A DNA stretch of 30,287 nucleotides from HK-STAS-PATE-2 sp046350895 (GTDB taxonomy: Bacteria > Patescibacteriota > Patescibacteriia > 2-12-FULL-60-25), in the NCBI GenBank assembly GCA_046350895.1, contig JAXLZL010000007.1, forward strand, positions 1 through 30,287, read 5' to 3'. The notes under the pieces are model-generated. The model ran no database searches and was not told the DNA's origin. It saw only the letters and a program-made list of their open reading frames with translations. This document shows, one piece after another, positions 20,177 through 27,458 of this stretch; the stretch's first letter is position 1, and each line of letters begins with the position of its first letter. The translations under genes and the position numbers were made by a program.

Positions 20177-22708
20177 ATGCTGCAACCAGACCTTCTCTCG
20201 CGTTTTACGCACCACCTCAAAGAAGCGCTGCAAAAGTCGCTTGCTTTTGCGATCGCCTCTGGACGTGAACAAGTCGCGCCTGGTGATTTGATTGTCGGTC
20301 TCTTGCAAGAGCCTGGTTCGATCGCGGCCGAGGTTTTGGGCAAGGCCTCCATTCGCCCCGAAGACGCTGAGCGCGAATTTCGTGGCATGCCGACGCCGCA
20401 TGAGCCGGGCACGCCCATTGCTCCCGACCTTTCAGTGAGCGTTAAGCGGATTCTTGAGAAGGCTGTCTTGTTCGCGCATTTGCATGAACACCGCTATATC
20501 GGCACTGAACATTTATTGTTGGCTATTTTTGAAATTGCGCCAGAAGACATCATGATCTTTTTGGACAGCAACGGCCTTAACGTGCAGCTTTCAAAAGAGC
20601 AATTGCGCGGAGTCTTGCAATCCATTGCCCGCTTTCCTGAATTCACCGAAAAGATGTCTGAGAATGCCCTCGAAGCCGATGAGGATGCCGAAACCGCAGA
20701 CCCAACGACCGAAGCAGGTGCAGCCCCCGGGTTTAGCCGCCAAGATCCGTCCGTCGCGCCACCGCGCCCCGGTCGCGAGAAAAAACCAAAGGCGCTTGAA
20801 GTTTTTACGCGCGAATTAACGGCCCCTGAACAGGTTGAGAAACTTGACCCGGTCATTGGCCGAGATGCCGAGACCGAGCGCTTGCTCGAAGTTTTGTGCC
20901 GCCGTACCAAAAACAATCCGATCTTGCTTGGTGAGCCGGGCACGGGTAAAACGGCCATCGTTGAGGGCCTCGCCCACCGCCTCGCTTCGGGCCAAGTACC
21001 CGATGCTCTGTTTGGCAAACGCCTCTATGCCGTAGATTTGGCATTAATGGTCGCCGGTACCATGTATCGCGGTGAATTTGAAGCGCGCTTGAAGCAGCTT
21101 GTTGAAGAGGTGAAACAAGACAAAGACGCCATTCTTTTTATTGACGAGATCCATACCTTGGTCGGTGCCGGTTCTACTTCTGGTTCGATGGATGCCGCCA
21201 ATATGCTCAAGCCGGCTTTGGCTCGCGGCGAGATTCGCTGTATCGGTGCCACGACCAATGCCGAGTACAAAAAACATCTTGAACCAGACGCCGCACTCGA
21301 TCGCCGCTTTCAGCCTATCGATGTAGATGAGCCTTCGGTTGAAGATACGTTGACCATGGTCAAAGGCCTCAAAGGCCGTTATGAGACCCATCATGGCGTC
21401 AAATTTGCCGCCGGCACGCTTGAATATGCGGTCGATTTGGCGCATCGCTATCTTACCGACCGTTTCTTTCCTGATAAGGCGATCGACGTGATGGACGAAA
21501 GCGCCGCCCTCGTGAACGCACGCCGTTCTTCGCATACCGAGATGGAGATGTTGCGTTCGCTTGATGTGGCCGTCGGTGCCACCGAGATGCTCAAAACCCA
21601 AGCCATCGAAAAGGGCGAGATGGAGGCCGCTGCCCAAGCGGTGAAAGACATCGAGCGCCTTCGCGAGCAGTACAAGGCCTATGACGCCCGTTTTAAGGCC
21701 GATCGCAAAAAAGAAAAAGCCACTGTGCAAAAAGCTGATATCGCCAAGGTGATCTCGCGTTTGTCCCGCGTGCCGCTCGATGTGATTGAACAAACCGAAC
21801 AGGCCCAATTGCTCGACCTTGAAAAGGTGCTCAGCAAAGACGTTATCGGCCAAGATGATGCGGTTAAAGCCGTAGCGCAAGCCGTGCGCCATGCCCGCCT
21901 TGGTTTGACTGACGCGAGCCGACCTCGCTCAAGTTTGCTCTTCGTGGGTCCGTCGGGCACGGGTAAAACCGCTATGGCCAAAGCCTTGGCAAAATCGTTG
22001 TTTGGCAAAGACGATGCGCTCGTGAAGCTCGACATGTCGGAGTTTTCAGAGGGCCATTCAATTTCAAAAATGCTCGGCTCCCCTGCCGGCTATGTCGGTT
22101 ATCGCGAAGGTAACCGTTTGTCGGATACGATCCGCAAACATCCGCATGCCGTCTTGTTGTTTGATGAATTTGAAAAAGCGCATCCTGACGTCCAGCACCT
22201 GCTCTTGCAAGCGCTTGAGGACGGTTATATGACCGATGGCGTGGGTAAAAAGATCCCATTTAAGCATTCGTATATCGTTTTGACGTCGAATGCCGGAGCC
22301 GAACTCGCCAAGCGCAAAACGCTCGGATTCGCCGACTCGGACGCTAAGGGATTTGCCACCATGATCGAAGGCGAACTCAAAGAACGTTTTAAGCCAGAAT
22401 TATTGAGCCGTCTCGACAAGGTGGTTGTTTTTCAGCCACTTGAGGCCAAGTCGCTCAAAAAGATTTTGCGCAAAGAGGTTGAAGCGCTCACCAAGCGCCT
22501 TCGCGAAGCCCGCCAGGTCTCGCTTACCATGACGGATGAGGTGCTCGAGTGGCTCTTACAGCGTCCATCAGCAACTCGTGAAGGTGCACGCGCTTTGCGT
22601 GGCATCGTTGAGCGTGAGTTGATGACAATTCTTGCTCCGCACCTCTTGCAGACCAAAAAGAAAAAAGCCCAAATCAAGGTGACCAAGCAAGGGTTAAAGG
22701 TTTCGTGA
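20177..22708 (+). CDS. clpC: ClpC-type AAA+ unfoldase, ATPase subunit of Clp protease
   Basis: The 843-residue product unfolds proteins and feeds them to ClpP. The N-terminal Clp-repeat domain (about 1-150) precedes an acidic linker (165-200). AAA domain 1 has GEPGTGKT at 252-259 and ILFIDEIH at 319-326. A short helical middle region (about 450-510) lies between the two ATPase domains. AAA domain 2 has GPSGTGKT at 591-598 and LLFDEFEKAHP near 660-670. LGF at 716-718 matches the (I/L)GF tripeptide with which unfoldases dock on ClpP, so it is more likely ClpC than ClpB. The middle region is too short for the long ClpB propeller. No clpP is in the window. ATG 20177 follows htpX after 11 bases. 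Confidence 0.93.
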   Translation: MLQPDLLSRFTHHLKEALQKSLAFAIASGREQVAPGDLIVGLLQEPGSIAAEVLGKASIRPEDAEREFRGMPTPHEPGTPIAPDLSVSVKRILEKAVLFAHLHEHRYIGTEHLLLAIFEIAPEDIMIFLDSNGLNVQLSKEQLRGVLQSIARFPEFTEKMSENALEADEDAETADPTTEAGAAPGFSRQDPSVAPPRPGREKKPKALEVFTRELTAPEQVEKLDPVIGRDAETERLLEVLCRRTKNNPILLGEPGTGKTAIVEGLAHRLASGQVPDALFGKRLYAVDLALMVAGTMYRGEFEARLKQLVEEVKQDKDAILFIDEIHTLVGAGSTSGSMDAANMLKPALARGEIRCIGATTNAEYKKHLEPDAALDRRFQPIDVDEPSVEDTLTMVKGLKGRYETHHGVKFAAGTLEYAVDLAHRYLTDRFFPDKAIDVMDESAALVNARRSSHTEMEMLRSLDVAVGATEMLKTQAIEKGEMEAAAQAVKDIERLREQYKAYDARFKADRKKEKATVQKADIAKVISRLSRVPLDVIEQTEQAQLLDLEKVLSKDVIGQDDAVKAVAQAVRHARLGLTDASRPRSSLLFVGPSGTGKTAMAKALAKSLFGKDDALVKLDMSEFSEGHSISKMLGSPAGYVGYREGNRLSDTIRKHPHAVLLFDEFEKAHPDVQHLLLQALEDGYMTDGVGKKIPFKHSYIVLTSNAGAELAKRKTLGFADSDAKGFATMIEGELKERFKPELLSRLDKVVVFQPLEAKSLKKILRKEVEALTKRLREARQVSLTMTDEVLEWLLQRPSATREGARALRGIVERELMTILAPHLLQTKKKKAQIKVTKQGLKVS

Positions 22709-22720
22709 TATCATTAGGCC

Positions 22721-23518
22721 ATGGCCGAGCCAGCTCTGAATCCCCAATCATCGGCGGCAAGAAAACTGCGCGGCGCATCTCCGGTGCGCGTTGTTGGTAA
22801 TCTTCCCCAAGCACGAACGGCTGATACTGAGCGCGCGCGTTCGTTTATGCGTGATCGCCAACGCCCGGTTTTGCAAACGCTCACCAACCCCGCATTGCAA
22901 GCACCCACCGAACCAGAAGACGAAGAAACCCTACCTGATGAGTATGGGGCCCAGCAGCGCGAATCCGAAGCCCGCATGCGCGAGATTAACCGCGGCGACG
23001 AATCCGACGAAGAAACCGAAGGCGAGACCGAGGCTGGCCAAGACCTTGGCCCGGATGACTATGAGCAGGCCGTTGGTGACGGTTTGGACCAAGAGCGCCG
23101 CGAACAACAGCGCGCGCTCGCTTTGCGCCGCCAGCGCGCGGCCCAGCAGGCGTACGCTCAGCAATTAGGGCTAGAAGCAAATGAAGAAGAAGTTGAAGAG
23201 CAAGAGAGGCAAAATGCGGCACAACAACGTGCCCAAATTAAAAATGCCAAGACCCTCATCAAATTGATTGAAGGCGTAACCATTGTCGGCATCCTTTTGC
23301 TGATCGTGCAGCTCAACTATGAGCTCCTGTTTGAAAAAGATGATCCAACCTGGAAGAAATTCGCCACCGTTCTCATGGATATTGGCCTACTCTTTGCTGC
23401 CCTGGCTCCACTGATCATGTTTGTTTTAGTGTTTATGGGTGCTTTTGCCGTCGGCCGCGAGTTCTTGCCAGAGGCGGTACGTGGGTTATTCGATTCGATC
23501 GTCTCTTCCGTGTTATAA
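22721..23518 (+). CDS. Acidic membrane protein with coiled coil, unknown function
   Basis: The product is 265 residues, 12 bases after clpC. The N terminus is basic, and a long, charged and probably disordered or coiled-coil stretch (about 60-180) follows, very rich in Glu, Gln and Arg (EEEVEEQERQNAAQQRAQ). Two hydrophobic segments lie near residues 185-205 and 215-245, separated by a polar loop. There is no signal peptide, so the long N-terminal part probably stays in the cytoplasm. I know no family for it. Its place between clpC and an anchored propeller suggests an envelope-related role, which is inference from context only. Confidence 0.82.
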   Translation: MAEPALNPQSSAARKLRGASPVRVVGNLPQARTADTERARSFMRDRQRPVLQTLTNPALQAPTEPEDEETLPDEYGAQQRESEARMREINRGDESDEETEGETEAGQDLGPDDYEQAVGDGLDQERREQQRALALRRQRAAQQAYAQQLGLEANEEEVEEQERQNAAQQRAQIKNAKTLIKLIEGVTIVGILLLIVQLNYELLFEKDDPTWKKFATVLMDIGLLFAALAPLIMFVLVFMGAFAVGREFLPEAVRGLFDSIVSSVL

Positions 23519-23525
23519 TGGGTCC

Positions 23526-24761
23526 ATGAATGAGAACCTTAAGCGCGCTCTTTTTATCGTCGCATTTCTTGTGATTGTGGTAGGTGCAGGCTATGGCTTG
23601 TACGTGCTGTTTTTCAAAGGCGAAAACCCTGTCATTCGCCCGCCAACTACCACCTCGACAACTCCGGGCCAGCTGCCAAGCAGCGGTACGGGTTCGCGAC
23701 CAACCAGCACCACCCCGGGCGGTACGGGTTCTTTGCCGACGACTCCGGGCCAGCCTTTCAACCCGTCATTGCCGACTGGCGTCCCACAGACCAATCGCAG
23801 CACGGTATTGCGCAGTGACGTAACGCGTAGCATTTCAGTCTCGCCTACGGGCGCCGTTCGCGGTTATGACCCGTTGACCGGCAAATTTTATAAAGTAAAT
23901 GCCGATGGTACGACCACCGAGCTTTCGTCGCAGTCTTTTGTGGGCGTTGACCAAGTCGCTTGGGGCAACCGTACCGACAAAGCCGTGCTCAGTTACCCTG
24001 ACGGCACCAATGTCCTCTACGATTTCACCTCACAAAAACAAACGACGTTGCCAAAACACTGGGAGGATTTTGGCTTCTCGCCTCAAGATGATGCCATTGC
24101 GGCCAAAAGCCTTGGCGCCAATGAAGACAATAATTTCTTGGTGATTTCGAACCCTGACGGTTCTAATGCCCAACCGGTACAAGAATTGGGCAATAATGCC
24201 AGTAAAGTGCATGTGAGCTGGTCGCCAAGCAACCAAGTGGTCGCCTATTCATTTACCGGTGACGCTCTTGGTTTTGACCGCCAACAAGTGATTCTCGTCG
24301 GCAAAAACCAAGAGAATTTTCGAGGGCTTGATGTAGAAGGCCGTGGTTTTATCCCTACCTGGTCACCGTCGGGCAAAAACCTGCTTTATAGCGTGTACCA
24401 AAGCGGTAACGGCTATTTGCCTTCGCTATGGGTAAGCGGTGCCGTGGGTGACGATATCGGTTCTAACCGCCGTGAGCTGCAAATCAATACTTGGGCCGAC
24501 AAATGCGCCTGGAAGAACGAATCCGAAATCATTTGCGGCGTGCCGACCAATCTCGGTGCCGGTGCCGCCCTTCAGCGCTCGCTCTTCTCAAATACGCCTG
24601 ACCAGCTCGTCAAAATCAACGTCGATACGGGCGAGACGGTCATCTATGGCAAAGCAGCTTCTGAAGATACGGCCGTGCAGCAAATGACTATCACGCCAGA
24701 CGGTAAGGCGGCTATTTTTACCGATTCGATCTCGGGTAAGCTTATTCGCTTTGAGCTCTAA
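23526..24761 (+). CDS. Membrane-anchored TolB-like beta-propeller protein
   Basis: The product is 411 residues from ATG 23526. The frame is open upstream to 23439 but overlaps the previous gene. A single transmembrane helix (about 7-30) is followed by a Thr/Pro/Gly-rich linker (about 37-85) with repeats such as STTPG and GTGS. Repeated propeller-like blades come next: AWGNRTDKAVLSYPDG, HVSWSPSNQVVAYSF, TWSPSGKNLLYSVY and MTITPDGKAAIFTD. These match the TolB/WD40-like pattern. The predicted orientation puts the propeller outside the membrane, where it may be a scaffold. No enzyme site is seen. Start-stop gaps of 2 to 7 bases link it to both neighbours. Confidence 0.85.
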   Translation: MNENLKRALFIVAFLVIVVGAGYGLYVLFFKGENPVIRPPTTTSTTPGQLPSSGTGSRPTSTTPGGTGSLPTTPGQPFNPSLPTGVPQTNRSTVLRSDVTRSISVSPTGAVRGYDPLTGKFYKVNADGTTTELSSQSFVGVDQVAWGNRTDKAVLSYPDGTNVLYDFTSQKQTTLPKHWEDFGFSPQDDAIAAKSLGANEDNNFLVISNPDGSNAQPVQELGNNASKVHVSWSPSNQVVAYSFTGDALGFDRQQVILVGKNQENFRGLDVEGRGFIPTWSPSGKNLLYSVYQSGNGYLPSLWVSGAVGDDIGSNRRELQINTWADKCAWKNESEIICGVPTNLGAGAALQRSLFSNTPDQLVKINVDTGETVIYGKAASEDTAVQQMTITPDGKAAIFTDSISGKLIRFEL

Positions 24762-24763
24762 GT

Positions 24764-25435
24764 ATGCAGAATCGTCGCCTATTGTGGATCGCGATCGGAG
24801 GCCTGGTTTTTTTGCTGGCCCTCGCCTCTTTTGAGTTGTTGGTTCGTTCAGCGGCATTCTTTCCTGCCGGTTCGCGTCCTGATCTCTCATTCTTGCAAAA
24901 AAACACTGATCCACGTTTGCCGCCGGGCCGCACTTCTGACCCTTGGACCGGTTCTTCTTCAACTAATGCTGTCATCGTCACGATTTTTGGCGACATGACC
25001 GACCTTTCTTCGCGTTCGCTTGAGCCAGCTGTAGTCGCAATCATCAATGAGATCCCAGAGACGCGTGTTGTTTGGCGTGACCTCGTGATCGCCTCAGACA
25101 AACCCTCGGCCCTTTTGGCCGCAGCTGCCGGCCACTGCGCTAATGACCAAAAGCATTTTTGGCAATTCAGAAGCCAAATCATGGCTTCGACGGGCGACCT
25201 CGACATCAACCGCTTGCAAGAATACGCACGTGCAGTCGGCATGGACGTCGGCGCTTTTAATGCCTGCATGACGAGCGGCAAAGACGCCTTGGCCGTCCAA
25301 CAAGACAATGCCCTCGCTGCCCAATACAATATCTCGGTGACCCCAACCGTTTTTGTTGAAGGCAAGGCCATGCCGCAAGACATCAGCGTGAATGCCTTGC
25401 GTTGGGAGGTCTTTAAGGCCCGCGTGAAAAAATAG
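24764..25435 (+). CDS. Membrane-anchored DsbA-like thioredoxin-fold protein lacking CxxC
   Basis: The product is 223 residues with one N-terminal transmembrane helix (about 6-30) and a DsbA-type domain (about 65-220). The family's first strand and active-site helix read IFGDMTDLSSRSLEPAV. The usual sequence at this position in relatives is SDFQCPYCKRFHP, so CPYC is replaced by DLSS. The cis-Pro loop is kept (SVTPTVFVEGKAMP), as are the helical insert with HFWQFRSQIMAS and the ALAAQYNIS stretch. Two other Cys (GHCAND, NACMTS) are in the helical insert and could form a structural pair. A redox role by the usual mechanism is unlikely; a chaperone or binding role is possible. Confidence 0.85.
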   Translation: MQNRRLLWIAIGGLVFLLALASFELLVRSAAFFPAGSRPDLSFLQKNTDPRLPPGRTSDPWTGSSSTNAVIVTIFGDMTDLSSRSLEPAVVAIINEIPETRVVWRDLVIASDKPSALLAAAAGHCANDQKHFWQFRSQIMASTGDLDINRLQEYARAVGMDVGAFNACMTSGKDALAVQQDNALAAQYNISVTPTVFVEGKAMPQDISVNALRWEVFKARVKK

Positions 25436-25436
25436 T

Positions 25437-26243
25437 ATGAAGTTCTTTTCTCGTCTCGCGCCGATCGCCACGCTCTTAGCGCTTTTTACCCCGTCACTCG
25501 CCCTTGCTGACGTTGACGTGCGTTCTTGTTGTGTCCTGACCAGCGGTAATGCCGTCAGCAGTTGTTTTCAATTTACGGATGCTTTGCAAGGCAGTCCATC
25601 AGATACTGATCAGAATGCCGTAAGGCAACACCAGCAGTACAAGTGCCAAAACGTGCCATTTCTCTACTCTTCTGAACAAGGTAAAACCGCAACTTGGAAG
25701 GCAAACGATGCTCAGAATTCTGGGGTTTGCGGTAATGGTTTGACGGCTGGTTGTGCTGCATCGGGTGTTCAGAACAGTACGGTGCATGCAAAGTGCCAAT
25801 CAGATTCCGATTGCGGGACTTCAAGTGTATACGTATGTCAAAGTGGATTCTGTAAAATTAAAGAAGGCCAGGGCTGTATCGGTTCGGATGGCGCCCAGGT
25901 CAATTGCGCGAATGGCCTTGTTTGTCGCGCCACGCCAAACGGTACCAAGTGCCTTTCGGCCACGGCTGATGTGAACGCCCCAACGAGCAATAGCTCAGGT
26001 TCGATCACCGTGGGTGCTGATCATGTGCCATTTACGCCGGTTGTCCCCGAGCTTGGGGTGCCAATCCCTGGGTTTTCATTCACTCCCGCGACCGAAGAAA
26101 ACGGCACGGTCTCGGTCCCCTATCTCGCCCAATATATCAATGCCGTATATAGGTACATGACAGCCATCGTTCTGACGATCGCCATTGTCATGATTGTATA
26201 TGGTGGCTTCAGATATTTACTCGCCGCTACCCGCTGGGCGTAA
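25437..26243 (+). CDS. Exported Cys-rich protein with VirB2-like segment, truncated by frameshift
   Basis: The open part is 268 residues. A signal peptide (MKFFSRLAPIATLLALF..., cleavage after LALA) leads to a Cys-rich region (about 28-180). This has CQSDSDC, VCQSGFC and CANGLVC patterns in a mini-module like that in the 9214 lipoprotein. A Pro-rich stretch and one transmembrane helix (about 235-258, YMTAIVLTIAIVMIVYGGFRYLL) follow. The frame then hits TAA. In the next frame, from 26231, reading resumes in register as PLGVKESKTIIIDALVGMGLVLGAY, giving the second helix of a TrbC/VirB2-like pilin segment. One missing C in the ACCCG at 26229-26233 explains the shift. Confidence 0.75.
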   Translation: MKFFSRLAPIATLLALFTPSLALADVDVRSCCVLTSGNAVSSCFQFTDALQGSPSDTDQNAVRQHQQYKCQNVPFLYSSEQGKTATWKANDAQNSGVCGNGLTAGCAASGVQNSTVHAKCQSDSDCGTSSVYVCQSGFCKIKEGQGCIGSDGAQVNCANGLVCRATPNGTKCLSATADVNAPTSNSSGSITVGADHVPFTPVVPELGVPIPGFSFTPATEENGTVSVPYLAQYINAVYRYMTAIVLTIAIVMIVYGGFRYLLAATRWA

Positions 26244-27000
26244 AAGAGAGCAAGACCATCATTATCGATGCTTTGGTTGGTATGGGTTTGGTGCTTGGCG
26301 CCTATGTCATCTTGAACACCGTGAACCCGGCTACACTCAGTTTGCAAACATTGAACCTGCAACGAGTCCAATCCCAAAATTTGAGCTTTCGATGGAGTTT
26401 GGCGGCGCAGCACGGATGATAAGTGCACCGTTACCGGCAGTTCTGACGAAGGGGAGCATCTTCTGCGGTATCCGTCTTAACACCTCCAGGCACGTGCAGC
26501 GTGCCGTGAATTGCCAGCTGGCTGTTTGTGGTGATTCGAATGTATCCGGTTTGTCATTAGATCAACGCAAACCGCCTCAAAGAAATGGTCGATCGAGGTT
26601 AAACCTGGACCGATCTTGCCTCAACGCAGAAGGGATCGATTTATATCCGTGGCGGTTCATTGTCCTGCTCTCCCGACGCTGACTGGTTCAGAATATAAAG
26701 CTACAAGGTGTCAAAATATTCGAATGGTATGCCAAAAACGCTGGCTACACCGTTAATGTACCATGCCCGTGATGCCTCAGTCAAGAATTACAGTGTGTTC
26801 TTGCAGACGATCCATCTGCTGGAGTGTCATGAGTCGCTCCTTCATCCTGAATATAGTTCCGTTTGGCATCAAGTCCTGGTAATCGCAAAAATCGGTGATT
26901 AATTTGCGGTGATTGCGCGTCATATCAGCGTTCAATCTTAAAATGTTTCGGTGGCCAAGCTTTTGCAAATCCGCTCTTAGAGAAGAATCAAGGAGGTAAT

Positions 27001-27420
27001 ATGTTCCCAGTCGCAAGAGCGTGTGAAAGTTATACTCCTGGTCCTGACGACGTCGGTTTTATCAAGGTAAACGGCACTCTTGGTGCAAGAACCTCCACGT
27101 TCGCAGACTCAGACGTCCAAAGCTTGGTGAATCGCCTACAATTTGGTGACGTCTTGATGTGGTCCAGTAATTCACGCGTCAGACACGTGTTTATGTATAC
27201 GGGTAAAGCCGGCCTTCCATACGAAATTGTTGAAATGGGTGCTGGTGGCCAAGGTGACGTAGCCGGAGGTTCAGACGGTCGTCCGTTTTGGGCAAAGGTC
27301 GGCCTGCCAAACTTTGACGGCTCACATGTAAAAGCTCATCGTAGCGCCTTTGACTATATCAAATCATCGCCTGCAGCTGGCGCGGCTTGTGTCAAAGCAC
27401 TTCGTGTCATTGATAACTAA
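27001..27420 (+). CDS. C-terminal peptidase-like fragment with its own ribosome site
   Basis: This 139-residue reading starts at ATG 27001, which has AAGGAGG 4 bases upstream. That might allow separate translation. It contains FGDVLMWSSNSRVRHVFMYT, the strand-turn-strand with His typical of NlpC/P60- and CHAP-like domains. The candidate catalytic Cys (CGDCASY) lies before this ATG, in the same frame, which is open from 26899. A product starting at 27001 would therefore lack it. I treat it as part of the broken upstream gene. The distant match to the peptidase fold is tentative. Confidence 0.5.
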   Translation: MFPVARACESYTPGPDDVGFIKVNGTLGARTSTFADSDVQSLVNRLQFGDVLMWSSNSRVRHVFMYTGKAGLPYEIVEMGAGGQGDVAGGSDGRPFWAKVGLPNFDGSHVKAHRSAFDYIKSSPAAGAACVKALRVIDN

Positions 27421-27423
27421 GGT

Positions 27424-27452
27424 TTGACACCACCTCAACCGCCCGCGATCAT
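27424..27452 (+). promoter_or_regulatory. Promoter of radA, apparently leaderless
   Basis: A perfect TTGACA and GATCAT (4/6) are 17 bases apart. Only 6 bases separate the -10 from the radA ATG, so transcription would begin at about the start codon. No ribosome site is seen. Confidence 0.5.
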
Positions 27453-27458
27453 GGCCAC

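Larger units (their letters stand above)
25437..27420 (+). pseudogene. Broken gene: Cys-rich VirB2-like exported protein fused to a peptidase-like domain
   Basis: Beyond the first shift near 26231 no frame stays open for long. The continuation in frame 2 ends at TGA 26417-26419. Sensible-looking short stretches then appear in different frames: KCTVTGSSDEGEHLLRYPS from 26421, INANRLKEMVDRG near 26560, ASTQKGSIYIRGGSLSCSP near 26620 and GVKIFEWYAKNAGY near 26707. The last part is open from 26899 to 27420 and reads CGDCASYQRSILKCFGG, then FGDVLMWSS and RHVFMYTGK, the order seen in NlpC/P60- and CHAP-like Cys peptidases. So one former gene of about 660 codons has several frameshifts. Decay and assembly errors both fit; the surrounding genes are intact. 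Confidence 0.6.

Noticed and set aside
21044..21892. A 282-codon minus-strand ORF opposite clpC
   Set aside because: It overlaps well-conserved AAA domains of ClpC and is rich in His and Phe without a domain pattern; a shadow frame.
26194..26682. A 162-codon plus-strand ORF in the decayed region
   Set aside because: Its first part is a shifted reading of the VirB2-like helices, which read sensibly in other frames; its length is chance in a broken gene.
26777..27016. A 79-codon minus-strand ORF in the decayed region
   Set aside because: No ribosome site or motif; it overlaps the clean frame that opens at 26899 on the plus strand.
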